From assembly GCA_964580675.1 (NCBI GenBank), contig CAZOLI010000006.1, positions 60,149 to 124,148 of the forward strand: 64,000 nucleotides of DNA. Reading direction: 5' to 3'. Both the position numbers and the translations under genes were made by a program. The notes under the pieces were generated by a model. The model did no database searches and was not told the DNA's origin. It saw only the letters and a list, made by a program, of their open reading frames with translations. The stretch comes from CAZOLI01 sp964580675 (GTDB lineage: Bacteria > Planctomycetota > MHYJ01 > CAYXQY01). Below, in pieces: positions 51,079 through 60,079 of this stretch (its first letter is position 1; every line of letters starts with the position of its first letter).

Positions 51079-53163
51079 ATGTCCGAGGAACGAACAAGCC
51101 GCATCGACGAACTGACGGAAACAAATCCGGAGGATTGTTCACCAAAGGAGGCAAAACAGCACATCGAGGAACTCCGTGAGGAAATTCGGTATCACGACCA
51201 CCGGTATTACGTTCTCGCGGACCCGGAGATTCCCGATCGCACGTACGACCGCCTGTTTCGGACCCTCGAGGAATTTGAGGAAGCGTTTCCCGAATACCGG
51301 TCGGAGGATTCCCCCACACAGCGCGTCGGGGCCGAACCGGTTGATGAGTTCAAGGAAGTGGAACACGCCGTTCCGATGCTCAGCCTTTCGAATGCGTTTG
51401 ACGAGGATGAGGTGAGGGAATTTTTCCGACGTGTTCGTGAGGGCCTGGGAACAGACAGCCTGCCCGAGATGATGGTGTCCCCGAAAATTGATGGTACGGC
51501 CGTGGAACTGGTGTACGAAGAGGGCACGTTTGTCCAGGGCTCAACCCGGGGAGATGGCAAAACCGGTGAGGACATCACGAAAAACCTGAAAACCATCCGG
51601 TCGATTCCCCTTCGGCTCCACGGTCAGAACGAATCGGTGCCGGATCTCCTGGAAGCAAGAGGCGAAGTTTTCATGCCCCGGGAAGCGTTCGAGGAATTTA
51701 ACGAACAGCAGCGGGAAGAAGGCAAGAAGACCTTCGCCAACCCGAGAAACTTAACGGCGGGAACACTCCGTCAGCAGGATCCGAAAATTGTTGCGGACCG
51801 TCCTCTCGACATCCTGGTCTACGGATTCGGGCGGATGGAGGGTTGGTCGTTTGACGGCGAGTACCCGGCGCTGAAGGCCGGGGCCGAACTTGGATTAAAA
51901 ACAGTCGTCGATCACGCAGATCGTTCGTCGTCCCCGGAGGACGTGATTGATCTTTATGAGGAAATTCTCGACCGGCGATCCAGCTATCCGTTCGAAGTGG
52001 ATGGGGCGGTCATTGAAGTAAACAAATACGCACACCGCGATACACTCGGCAGTCGGTCAAGGAGCCCACGCTGGGCCGTCGCCTATAAATTCCCGGCCGA
52101 GGAAGCCATGACCCAGCTGAAGGATATTGACGTACAGGTGGGTCGAACGGGGGCTCTTACCCCGGTGGCGAAACTGGAACCGGTGGAGGTCGGAGGGGTC
52201 ACCATCTCAAACGCCACCCTCCACAACGAAGAAGAAATTGAGGAAAAAGACGTTCGCATTGGAGACATGGTCCGTGTTCGACGGGCCGGAGACGTCATTC
52301 CCGAGGTCATAGCCCCGGTTCCAAAGGAACGAACCGGTGACGAAAAGGAGTTCGACATGCCCGACCACTGTCCGGTCTGCGGCTCCCGTGCCTCAAAACC
52401 CGAAGGGGAGACCATCAAACGATGTGTAAATTTTTCCTGTCCGGCACAGATCAAGGGACGCCTCAAACATTTTTCAAGCCGGGATGGACTGGACATAGAG
52501 GGGCTCGGCGAAAAGCTCGTCGAACAGTTAACGGACAAGGGGCTTGTATCGAATCCGGCCGACCTCTACGAACTTAAAAAAGAGGAAATAGCAACTCTTG
52601 AACGAATGGGGGAAAAATCGGCCCAGAACCTGCTGGACGAACTGGAGGAGTCCCGTCATACCACCCTTTCACGATTTCTTTACGGCCTGGGCATTCGCTT
52701 TGTTGGTGAAGCAACCGCGGATGAACTTGCCCGTCACTTCGAGAGCCTTGACGAAATCATGAACGCCTCCCGTGACGAACTGACATCCGTCAGGGACGTC
52801 GGCGACAAAATGGCCACGGAAATTCGCGAATTTTTCCAGGATTCCGAAAACCGGAACGTAATTCAGCGGCTTCTCGACCACTCCTTTCGCGAGCACATGG
52901 AAACACCCGAAGACCGGGAAGAGGGTGAAACACCACTTGAGGGGGAAACAATGGTATTTACCGGAGCCCTTGATTCCTTCACCCGGAAGGAGGCCCAGGA
53001 AAAGGCAAAGTCCCTCGGTGCCCGCGTTACCTCCTCGGTAAGCGGAAACACCACGAAAGTGGTCGCCGGAGAAAATCCGGGATCCAAATACGACGAGGCG
53101 CAGGAACGGAACGTTGCAATTCTCGACGAATCCGAATTCCTGGAACTGATCGGTGAGGCCTGA
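51079..53163 (+). CDS. ligA: NAD-dependent DNA ligase
   Basis: Seals nicks with NAD+ in replication and repair. The 694 residues contain the Ia domain with Y-H-D-H-R-Y-Y near 38-44, the adenylated Lys136 in P-K-I-D-G, an OB domain with G-R-T-G-A-L-T-P-V-A near 360, and a Zn finger with C-P-V-C-G-S and C-V-N-F-S-C-P near 430-455. Helix-hairpin-helix repeats follow, then a BRCT domain near 615-690 beginning with G-E-T-M-V-F-T-G-A-L. The frame extends to 50938, but the ATG at 51079 aligns with the family. It is followed after 20 bases by the protein kinase gene. Confidence 0.96.
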   Translation: MSEERTSRIDELTETNPEDCSPKEAKQHIEELREEIRYHDHRYYVLADPEIPDRTYDRLFRTLEEFEEAFPEYRSEDSPTQRVGAEPVDEFKEVEHAVPMLSLSNAFDEDEVREFFRRVREGLGTDSLPEMMVSPKIDGTAVELVYEEGTFVQGSTRGDGKTGEDITKNLKTIRSIPLRLHGQNESVPDLLEARGEVFMPREAFEEFNEQQREEGKKTFANPRNLTAGTLRQQDPKIVADRPLDILVYGFGRMEGWSFDGEYPALKAGAELGLKTVVDHADRSSSPEDVIDLYEEILDRRSSYPFEVDGAVIEVNKYAHRDTLGSRSRSPRWAVAYKFPAEEAMTQLKDIDVQVGRTGALTPVAKLEPVEVGGVTISNATLHNEEEIEEKDVRIGDMVRVRRAGDVIPEVIAPVPKERTGDEKEFDMPDHCPVCGSRASKPEGETIKRCVNFSCPAQIKGRLKHFSSRDGLDIEGLGEKLVEQLTDKGLVSNPADLYELKKEEIATLERMGEKSAQNLLDELEESRHTTLSRFLYGLGIRFVGEATADELARHFESLDEIMNASRDELTSVRDVGDKMATEIREFFQDSENRNVIQRLLDHSFREHMETPEDREEGETPLEGETMVFTGALDSFTRKEAQEKAKSLGARVTSSVSGNTTKVVAGENPGSKYDEAQERNVAILDESEFLELIGEA

Positions 53164-53183
53164 AAAGATGAGACGGAGGAACG

Positions 53184-54704
53184 ATGGACATCGATAAGGA
53201 ACTTGATTTTGGCCCCGGAGATCAACTCGGGAAATACAGGCTGGAGGAACCTATCGGCCGTGGTGGTATGGGGATGGTCTTTCGCGCAACGGACACGGTG
53301 CTGGAACGGCCCGCGGCGGTAAAAATTCTATACCGGGAGATTTCAAACCGTACCGACTTCCAGGAACAGTTCAAGCGGGAAGCGCGAACCCTTGCCACTC
53401 TTCAACACCCGAACATCGTCACCGTCTATGATCTGTCAAAGGAAAACTCCCATTACTTTATTTCGATGGAGTACGTGGAAGGCCCCACTCTCAAAACCCT
53501 GATTAAAAATAAATCAATCACGGAACTGGAAAAACTCAATATCGTGGAGCAGATCTGTGAAGGCCTTCAGTACGCACACAACAACGACATCATTCACCTC
53601 GACGTAAAACCCAAAAACATCCTGATTTCGGAAGGAAACACGCCAAAAATTGCCGACTTTGGGATCGCCCGGCTTATTGCAGGCGACCATGATTTCGGTG
53701 AAGAGGGAAAGGTGTACGGATCAAAAGATTACATGGCCCCGGAGCGAATTCAGGAAATGGCGGATGTGGACCACAGGGCGGATATTTTTTCACTGGGAGT
53801 GCTGATTGAGAACATGATCGGTGACCCGGAAGAAACCGGCGAAGCGAATCCACAAAAAGGCCAATCGGATCTCTCCTCCTCGCTCAACAGCATCCTGGAA
53901 AAAGCGACGGACCCGGATCCCGACAACAGGTATCAGAATCTTAACGCAATGAAGAAGGAACTCGAGCCGGTGATCCGGCAGCTGAAGGAACAGAGCACCT
54001 CACTGAACTTGCCCGTGGTGTTTCGGACAGGGTTTAACACATACCGTTCACATCCCGTTAAAGTCCTATCCGCCAGTCTTATGGCCGTCCTTGGAACCAT
54101 ATTGTCACTGGGTATTCTCGGCGGGGCCATGTACGGGGCACTGGCCGATTGTGTGCTGGCCCTGTTTAAAAAGACGGACGATTTCAGTTACCGGCCGTTC
54201 CGGAACCGGCTCAATCAATTTCACGTTTTGCTGATGCTGCTGGTTCTGCAGTTCCTGTTTGTGTTTCTTGGATTTTCCATTTTACTTCTCCCCGTAAGTG
54301 CGCTCTGGATGTACGCCATTTACTTCGCCGTTGAAGATCGACTGGATGCCCTTCCCACCCTGATTCGCGACTGGCATCTTCCGGATGTCCTTCCGGAAAA
54401 AATACAGGAGGCCCTGCTCCTGCCGGCCAACGCACTCGTAAAATCCACCCGCCACACCATGCTTTCCGGGTTCGTTCCAGCCCTCGGTCTTTATGGCCTG
54501 ATTTTTCTTGCCTATGTGGCAATCGCCCTGATTGGATTCATCGTGTCCTCGTTCTGGTACTGGGTACTTGTGCTGCCCGTTCTGATTCCGATTCTGGTTC
54601 TGGTCACCGCACCCGCTTACCTTCAAACCACCGGAGAACTATCCCGTACCACCGACCCGGATGAACAATCGACCGATGCGGAAGAAACCGGGGACAAAAA
54701 CTGA
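53184..54704 (+). CDS. Ser/Thr protein kinase with C-terminal membrane domain
   Basis: A 506-residue Hanks-type kinase. The glycine loop is I-G-R-G-G-M-G-M-V near 24-32, the ATP-binding Lys is K47, and the catalytic loop is H-L-D-V-K-P-K-N with Asp140. The usual Arg before Asp is Leu, so it is a non-RD kinase. The D-F-G motif is at 158-160, and A-P-E is intact. From about residue 300 come about five hydrophobic membrane segments, and the tail is acidic. Non-RD kinases are often not activated by phosphorylation of the activation loop. The membrane part has no sensor domain that I recognise. It is 20 bases downstream of ligA and may be co-transcribed. Confidence 0.9.
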   Translation: MDIDKELDFGPGDQLGKYRLEEPIGRGGMGMVFRATDTVLERPAAVKILYREISNRTDFQEQFKREARTLATLQHPNIVTVYDLSKENSHYFISMEYVEGPTLKTLIKNKSITELEKLNIVEQICEGLQYAHNNDIIHLDVKPKNILISEGNTPKIADFGIARLIAGDHDFGEEGKVYGSKDYMAPERIQEMADVDHRADIFSLGVLIENMIGDPEETGEANPQKGQSDLSSSLNSILEKATDPDPDNRYQNLNAMKKELEPVIRQLKEQSTSLNLPVVFRTGFNTYRSHPVKVLSASLMAVLGTILSLGILGGAMYGALADCVLALFKKTDDFSYRPFRNRLNQFHVLLMLLVLQFLFVFLGFSILLLPVSALWMYAIYFAVEDRLDALPTLIRDWHLPDVLPEKIQEALLLPANALVKSTRHTMLSGFVPALGLYGLIFLAYVAIALIGFIVSSFWYWVLVLPVLIPILVLVTAPAYLQTTGELSRTTDPDEQSTDAEETGDKN

Positions 54705-55091
54705 CGGAATGAGATTTCTACATCACCGAAATTTCAGGTCACGTTCCGGCGGAAGATCGGGAGCTTCGACGGGAACATTCCGGGACCGTTATCCCTCGTC
54801 CTCAACAGCAGACGGATGATCCAGTCGATCCGTGTTCCTCCCGTCCCACTTCCTGTTATGGAAGGCACACATAACGTCGTCATCACACAAATCCGTACCT
54901 GAAGCGTCCCGTTTCATTCGGATTCCAGACAGTGCATTCCATTGCCGTCCGATACCTCCCATCGTCCGCAATCTGGTTTGTTCCTAATCATTGATTTACC
55001 TGTTCTTGGGTATTCGCGGCGTTCTGAGTTATAATAACGTGATTCATGCTTATTGACGATTCTATATTTGTGAAGTTGACGGTCCCGAACG
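54705..55091. other. 387-base intergenic region upstream of mfd
   Basis: No gene seen. The right part is AT-rich and contains the promoter at 55006-55035. Confidence 0.4.
55006..55035 (+). promoter_or_regulatory. Promoter of mfd
   Basis: TTGGGT (55006-55011) is followed after 18 bases by a perfect TATAAT (55030-55035), about 57 bases before the start codon. Confidence 0.5.
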
Positions 55092-58000
55092 TTGAACAGC
55101 CAGATTGAGAACATACTCCATTCGTTCCGGTCCCTCTCGTCTTTCCGCAACGTGGCGGAACGAATTCGTGAAGGTTCACCTGTGCATGCCGGTGGTTTGT
55201 CCGGCGCCGCGGGGGGGCTTCTTATTACCGCCCTGCACCAGAACGTGGCGAATCGTCCCTTCGTTCTTCTGACCCCCGGCGAAAGATCCGCCTCGGAGCG
55301 ACGGCATGAGCTCCACACCCTGTACGATCTTCCCGCCCATCAGATTCCGACCTGGGAACTTACCGGGGATGAATCCGATCCGGCCCATCGACCGTTTTCC
55401 AGTTCCAGCCGGCTTGACGCGCTTCGAAAACTACATGCATCCGGATCGAACAACGATATCTGGGTATGTTCCCTTCTCTCACTTATGCAGGGAGTGCCGG
55501 AACCCGAAGCCCTCAACCAGTACCAATCCTCCCTGGAGATCGGGCAGAAGGCATCGCGGAAGAAATGGATCGACCGGCTCGCCACTTTTGGATACGAACG
55601 GGTGGACCGTGTTCTTGTGCCCGGACAGTTTGCCGTGAGGGGAGGAATTCTGGATTTATTTCCCGAGGGCCGGGAATACCCGCTTCGACTTGAATTTTTC
55701 GATCAACAAATTGAATCCATCCGAACGTTTGACCCGGGCCAGCAGAGTTCCATAAACACACTGAATGCGGTGGAAGTACTTCTACTGGACCGGTCGAAGA
55801 TCGAACAGTATAATTCGTTTCAATCCGGTTCTCTCCTGCTTGATCTGTTTGATGTCGATCCTCTCTTTATCTGGATGAACCCGGAGGAATTGCACCGGCG
55901 GGCCGATCGGATCAAGCGTCGCCACGGACAGGACGCTCACGAACGATTCGTCGAAGTCACAATGCATCCGGTCAGTTCCTCCAGAGTAGGGGTTTCGTCC
56001 CTCCCCCCGGACGAAAGCAAGGAAAAATCCGTTACGTTTCGAACGGGGCACCTGGCTCCACTCGGCGAAGAACAGGAGGAAATAGTCAATCGACTGACGT
56101 CTGTAACGGATGAGCTGAACACGGTGTACCTGGTCTGTCAGACGGAGGGCGAACGGAAACGGCTGAAGGATGTTGTTGGTGAACACCTGGACGATCCCGA
56201 CACGAACCTGCAATTTCTCATGGGTTACCTCACCGGTGGTTTTGTGCTCCCCGAATTAAACATCGGGATCCTTGGACGAGATCACCTGCGGGATCAGAAA
56301 CTGGAAACCGGCAAACAGGTCTCACACGAACAGGGTGCGGGCACCCGACCGGTTGATGATTTTCTGGAGCTGGACGTGGGAGACTACGTGGTTCACGTCG
56401 ACCACGGCATCGCCCGCTTCGGAGGCCTTGCAACATCGGAAAAAGACGGAGAGAGACATGACGTGATGAAACTGTATTTCCGGGATTCGGTGGAACTTGA
56501 AGTACCGGAAACCGAGTTTCACCGGGTTCAGAAATACCTCGGTTCCGGCTCCGGAAACCCGACTCTCAGCAAATTAACCGGTACACGCTGGGAGAAGAAG
56601 AAAAAACGCGTCGGAGAGGCCGTCAGGGAACTGGGAAAGGAAATGATCGAGGTTCAGGCCATGCGGGAAAAGGGTATCGGGCACGCCTGCCGGCCGGACA
56701 CGGACTGGCAGGCTGAATTTGAGGCGGCTTTTCCGCATAACGAAACCGAGGATCAAGAGCGGGTGAACCGTAAAATCAAGAAAAGCATGGAATCTCCTCA
56801 GCCCATGGACATGCTGTTAACGGGGGACGTGGGGTTCGGCAAAACAGAACTCGCGATGCGGGCGGCCTTCAAAATGGTCATGGACGGCAAACAGGTCGCT
56901 CTTCTCGCCCCAACCACCGTGCTTACCCGACAGCATCTTATGACCTTCCGGGAGCGAATGGGTACGTATCCAATCAACATCGAATCTCTTAGCCGGTTCC
57001 GTACTACCGGCGAGCAGAACCGGATTATTCGGGAAATGAAGGAAGGACAAACGGATATCGTCATCGGAACCCACCGGCTCCTGTCGGACGACGTCGAGTT
57101 TGACGACCTGGGCCTGGTGATCATCGACGAAGAACAGAGATTCGGGGTGGAGGACAAGGAGCACCTGAAACGTTTGCGGACCACGGTCGACGTTCTCACC
57201 ATGACGGCCACGCCGATACCGAGAAGTCTCCACATGGCCCTGCTTGGAATTCGGGATATAGCGACTCTTCGTACCCCACCCGGGGGGCGGCGAGAAATAC
57301 AGACCAACGTCATCAATTACGATGAGGAATCGTTGCGAAACGCACTCGTCCGGGAACTTGATCGTGACGGCCAGGTGTACTACCTCCACAATCGCGTAAA
57401 AACAATCGAAAAAGCCCGGCAACGCGTGGAAGAGATGGTTCCGGAAGCCTCCGTCGCCATCGGTCACGGTCAGATGAACGAAAAGAAACTGCAAAATGTT
57501 ATGATGAAGTTTTACGAGGGGGATATCGATATTCTCGTCTGCACAACCATCATTGAATCCGGTGTGGACCACAAAAACGTGAACACGATGGTCGTGGAGG
57601 ACGCCGATCACTTTGGATTGGCCGATCTACACCAGCTTCGGGGACGAATTGGCCGGCATCATCGACAGGCATACGTGTATTTTGTAAAACCAACGGATCG
57701 CTCACTGACACCGGAAGCGCAGAATCGGCTGGAAGCAATTCAGGAGTACTCCGAACTCGGCTCCGGCTTCCGGGTTGCGCTCCGGGACCTCGAAATTCGT
57801 GGAGCGGGTCGGTTGCTCGGCCGGGAACAGAGCGGACACATTAACACCGTGGGTTACGACCTGTACTGCAAATTACTGAAACGGGAACTCAAAAGGCTAA
57901 AAGGTGAAGAAGTCCCCGAAGAGGTAAACCCCTCCATCCAGCTTCCCGTCATCCTCCGGGTGCCCGAATCCTACTCCCGGTCCGAGAAGGATCGGATCCG

Positions 58001-58412
58001 GTTGTATCAGCGGTTCGGTTCCTGTGAATCATTGGAGGAGGTCGAAAATCTTCTTACGGAACTTCGAGATCTGTACGGATCGGAACTTCCGGACGCCATC
58101 AAAAACCTCGCCGCATATTCAAAACTACGGGTTCGGGCATCTCAGGTCGGGGCGTCGTCCATAAAGGCCGGGGATCGACTCATCATCGTCCGTTCCTCGG
58201 AACCCGGTGGTCTCGACACACTTGAACAAAATTTTCCGGATCTCGTGGAACGGACCGACACCGACCGCTACTACCTCTTCCTCGATGCCTCCGAGATGGC
58301 GGGTCCGAAACTTCTGGACACACTGCTCGAAATGTTTCAAACCGTCGATAAACCAGATAACCTGGCACAGAAAGAAGCCGGCTCGACATCCAGGGCAACC
58401 ATTGAGAAATAA
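55092..58412 (+). CDS. mfd: Transcription-repair coupling factor
   Basis: Removes RNA polymerase stalled at DNA damage and recruits UvrA. The 1106 residues contain the UvrB-like N-terminal domain with G-Q-F-A-V-R-G-G-I-L-D-L-F-P near 177-190, an RNA-polymerase-interacting CarD-like domain with D-Y-V-V-H-V-D-H-G-I-A near 430, and the helicase with L-T-G-D-V-G-F-G-K-T-E near 576 (Walker A), D-E-E-Q-R-F-G-V near 678, the G-R-I-G-R block and the C-terminal TRCF domain. The start is TTG at 55092, an uncommon codon, chosen because the family N-terminus aligns there and no ATG is near. It is followed closely by the 28-residue-repeat gene. Confidence 0.96.
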   Translation: MNSQIENILHSFRSLSSFRNVAERIREGSPVHAGGLSGAAGGLLITALHQNVANRPFVLLTPGERSASERRHELHTLYDLPAHQIPTWELTGDESDPAHRPFSSSSRLDALRKLHASGSNNDIWVCSLLSLMQGVPEPEALNQYQSSLEIGQKASRKKWIDRLATFGYERVDRVLVPGQFAVRGGILDLFPEGREYPLRLEFFDQQIESIRTFDPGQQSSINTLNAVEVLLLDRSKIEQYNSFQSGSLLLDLFDVDPLFIWMNPEELHRRADRIKRRHGQDAHERFVEVTMHPVSSSRVGVSSLPPDESKEKSVTFRTGHLAPLGEEQEEIVNRLTSVTDELNTVYLVCQTEGERKRLKDVVGEHLDDPDTNLQFLMGYLTGGFVLPELNIGILGRDHLRDQKLETGKQVSHEQGAGTRPVDDFLELDVGDYVVHVDHGIARFGGLATSEKDGERHDVMKLYFRDSVELEVPETEFHRVQKYLGSGSGNPTLSKLTGTRWEKKKKRVGEAVRELGKEMIEVQAMREKGIGHACRPDTDWQAEFEAAFPHNETEDQERVNRKIKKSMESPQPMDMLLTGDVGFGKTELAMRAAFKMVMDGKQVALLAPTTVLTRQHLMTFRERMGTYPINIESLSRFRTTGEQNRIIREMKEGQTDIVIGTHRLLSDDVEFDDLGLVIIDEEQRFGVEDKEHLKRLRTTVDVLTMTATPIPRSLHMALLGIRDIATLRTPPGGRREIQTNVINYDEESLRNALVRELDRDGQVYYLHNRVKTIEKARQRVEEMVPEASVAIGHGQMNEKKLQNVMMKFYEGDIDILVCTTIIESGVDHKNVNTMVVEDADHFGLADLHQLRGRIGRHHRQAYVYFVKPTDRSLTPEAQNRLEAIQEYSELGSGFRVALRDLEIRGAGRLLGREQSGHINTVGYDLYCKLLKRELKRLKGEEVPEEVNPSIQLPVILRVPESYSRSEKDRIRLYQRFGSCESLEEVENLLTELRDLYGSELPDAIKNLAAYSKLRVRASQVGASSIKAGDRLIIVRSSEPGGLDTLEQNFPDLVERTDTDRYYLFLDASEMAGPKLLDTLLEMFQTVDKPDNLAQKEAGSTSRATIEK

Positions 58413-58425
58413 CAGACGCTGAAGA

Positions 58426-60042
58426 ATGGCAAACGACGATTTTCTTGAAAAGCTGGAGGAGATTTCGCCCGATCAGGAAAACGTGCACTCACTGGAACAG
58501 CCGTTCACGGAGGATGATCCAGATGCGCCGGGGACCGAAAAAGACCCGTCGGAATCGAGTGAAGACATTCAGATTATCCCCGAGGACGAAATTGAAGACC
58601 CCGTCCCCTACATGAAGGTCCTCACCGGTGACGACGACCCGGAACCACCGGAAACGGAATCTCCGGACCGGGAAGAGAAACCTGAAGAGCAACCACCCCC
58701 CGGTGCGTTTGGACCCGTTGAGGAAGAGACCGATGAAAAGTCCTCCACCGCAACGGACAAGGAGAAATCCAGAGACCCGTTTGATTCCTTTGATTCTTAC
58801 GACGGAGAGGACGCCTCTTCCGATCCAAAATCCGGCGCGACCATAGAGAAAGGTACCCTCGACAGGAAGGAAGAAAAAAAAGAAGATCAGGAAGAAAAAA
58901 TACAGCAAACGGATCGGACATCGAAACAGGAAACGTCGGAACGGGACGAGCCAGAAGAGGAGGACGCAGGTTCCGACGAAACGGAATCCCTCGTTGATGA
59001 ATCTACGGACGGGAAAGCAGAAACGGCGGAAGACAGACGGCAACCAACTGAAGAGTCCACACCCGTTACAGAAACGACCGAGGATGCGGAACCGGACCGG
59101 GCGGAGGATACGTCCGAATCAGCCGGTCCGGCCCTCGAGGATCAGGTTGAGGAAAGCACTGGTGAAGACGTGGCGGAGGGGTTGCCCGAGGAACTTGCCG
59201 ACATGGAGGCGCGTTCGCCCGGCCAGCCCTCCGAAGAGGAACAGGATCCGGAAGCCGAAGAAGAACTCCCGGAAGAACTCGCCGAAATGGAGCCGCGATC
59301 CCCCGGAGAAACCGCCGCTGAACCCGAGGAGGAGGCAGCGGATGAGGAATTGCCGGAAGAGCTGGAAGAGATGGAACAGCGATCCCCCGGTGAACCCGAC
59401 CCGGCGGATGAAACAACGGACGATGAAATCACCAGGCGAGAAGTCTCAGCCGCCCCCTCCGAACCGATTGGGAAACCAATGGAAGAGGAACCGGAGGCCG
59501 ACGCCAAAACCAAGTCGGAAAAGATCGATCAGATAGCGGGAACCATTGAGGAGATCAAAGACATCGACGAAGAAACAGCTGCGGGGGATGAACGTGCGGT
59601 CGATGAGGAAGCCGGATCCGGTGATGGGGAAGCAACATCCGGGAACGATGAACCGGAAGCCGCTGGGGATGTGGACGACCTGTTCTCCTCCGCTGATGCC
59701 ACAGCAGAACCGGACCCCCCTTCAACCGCCGTCGAAACGAAAGCGGACGAAGCTCCGTCAGCCAACGATGATCCCGTTGAACCGATTAATTCGAAATCCG
59801 GATGGATATCGGGGTTTGTAATGAACCTCAAACTAACCGTTACCGAAACCATTTCCGGATTGTTCTCGCCGCTTTTGCTTTACGCGGATCTGATTATGCT
59901 GGCCTTCTCGTTTTTGATTGGCCTGATTTTCCTCGGTTTCTATTATCTTTACGGAAAATCAACCGGGGCGTTTGTGATCGGAGCCATTCTTCTGCTGGGA
60001 AGCACATTAATGTTCTTCCGTGTTGGAGAAGGCACATCCTGA
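58426..60042 (+). CDS. Acidic, disordered membrane protein with 28-residue tandem repeats
   Basis: A 538-residue protein of unknown function. The first 460 residues are almost wholly acidic and Pro/Thr/Ser-rich, without hydrophobic segments, and are probably disordered. Three tandem 28-residue units, each beginning L-P-E-E-L and containing M-E-x-R-S-P-G, occupy residues 253-336. Two membrane segments near 485-505 and 510-530 end the protein. The ATG at 58426 follows mfd by 13 bases and is probably translated from the same transcript. It may tether or space a partner at the membrane. Codon use agrees with its neighbours. Confidence 0.8.
   Translation: MANDDFLEKLEEISPDQENVHSLEQPFTEDDPDAPGTEKDPSESSEDIQIIPEDEIEDPVPYMKVLTGDDDPEPPETESPDREEKPEEQPPPGAFGPVEEETDEKSSTATDKEKSRDPFDSFDSYDGEDASSDPKSGATIEKGTLDRKEEKKEDQEEKIQQTDRTSKQETSERDEPEEEDAGSDETESLVDESTDGKAETAEDRRQPTEESTPVTETTEDAEPDRAEDTSESAGPALEDQVEESTGEDVAEGLPEELADMEARSPGQPSEEEQDPEAEEELPEELAEMEPRSPGETAAEPEEEAADEELPEELEEMEQRSPGEPDPADETTDDEITRREVSAAPSEPIGKPMEEEPEADAKTKSEKIDQIAGTIEEIKDIDEETAAGDERAVDEEAGSGDGEATSGNDEPEAAGDVDDLFSSADATAEPDPPSTAVETKADEAPSANDDPVEPINSKSGWISGFVMNLKLTVTETISGLFSPLLLYADLIMLAFSFLIGLIFLGFYYLYGKSTGAFVIGAILLLGSTLMFFRVGEGTS
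59182..59433 (+). repeat. Three tandem 84-base units encoding 28-residue repeats
   Basis: Units begin at 59182, 59266 and 59350, exactly 84 bases apart. Each encodes L-P-E-E-L-x-x-M-E-x-R-S-P-G followed by 14 variable acidic residues. The DNA copies have diverged, especially in the linker, while the core is kept. Confidence 0.9.
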
Positions 60043-60079
60043 GGAAGGTAATCACACCGGGGCCAAGTAACCGCAGGAC

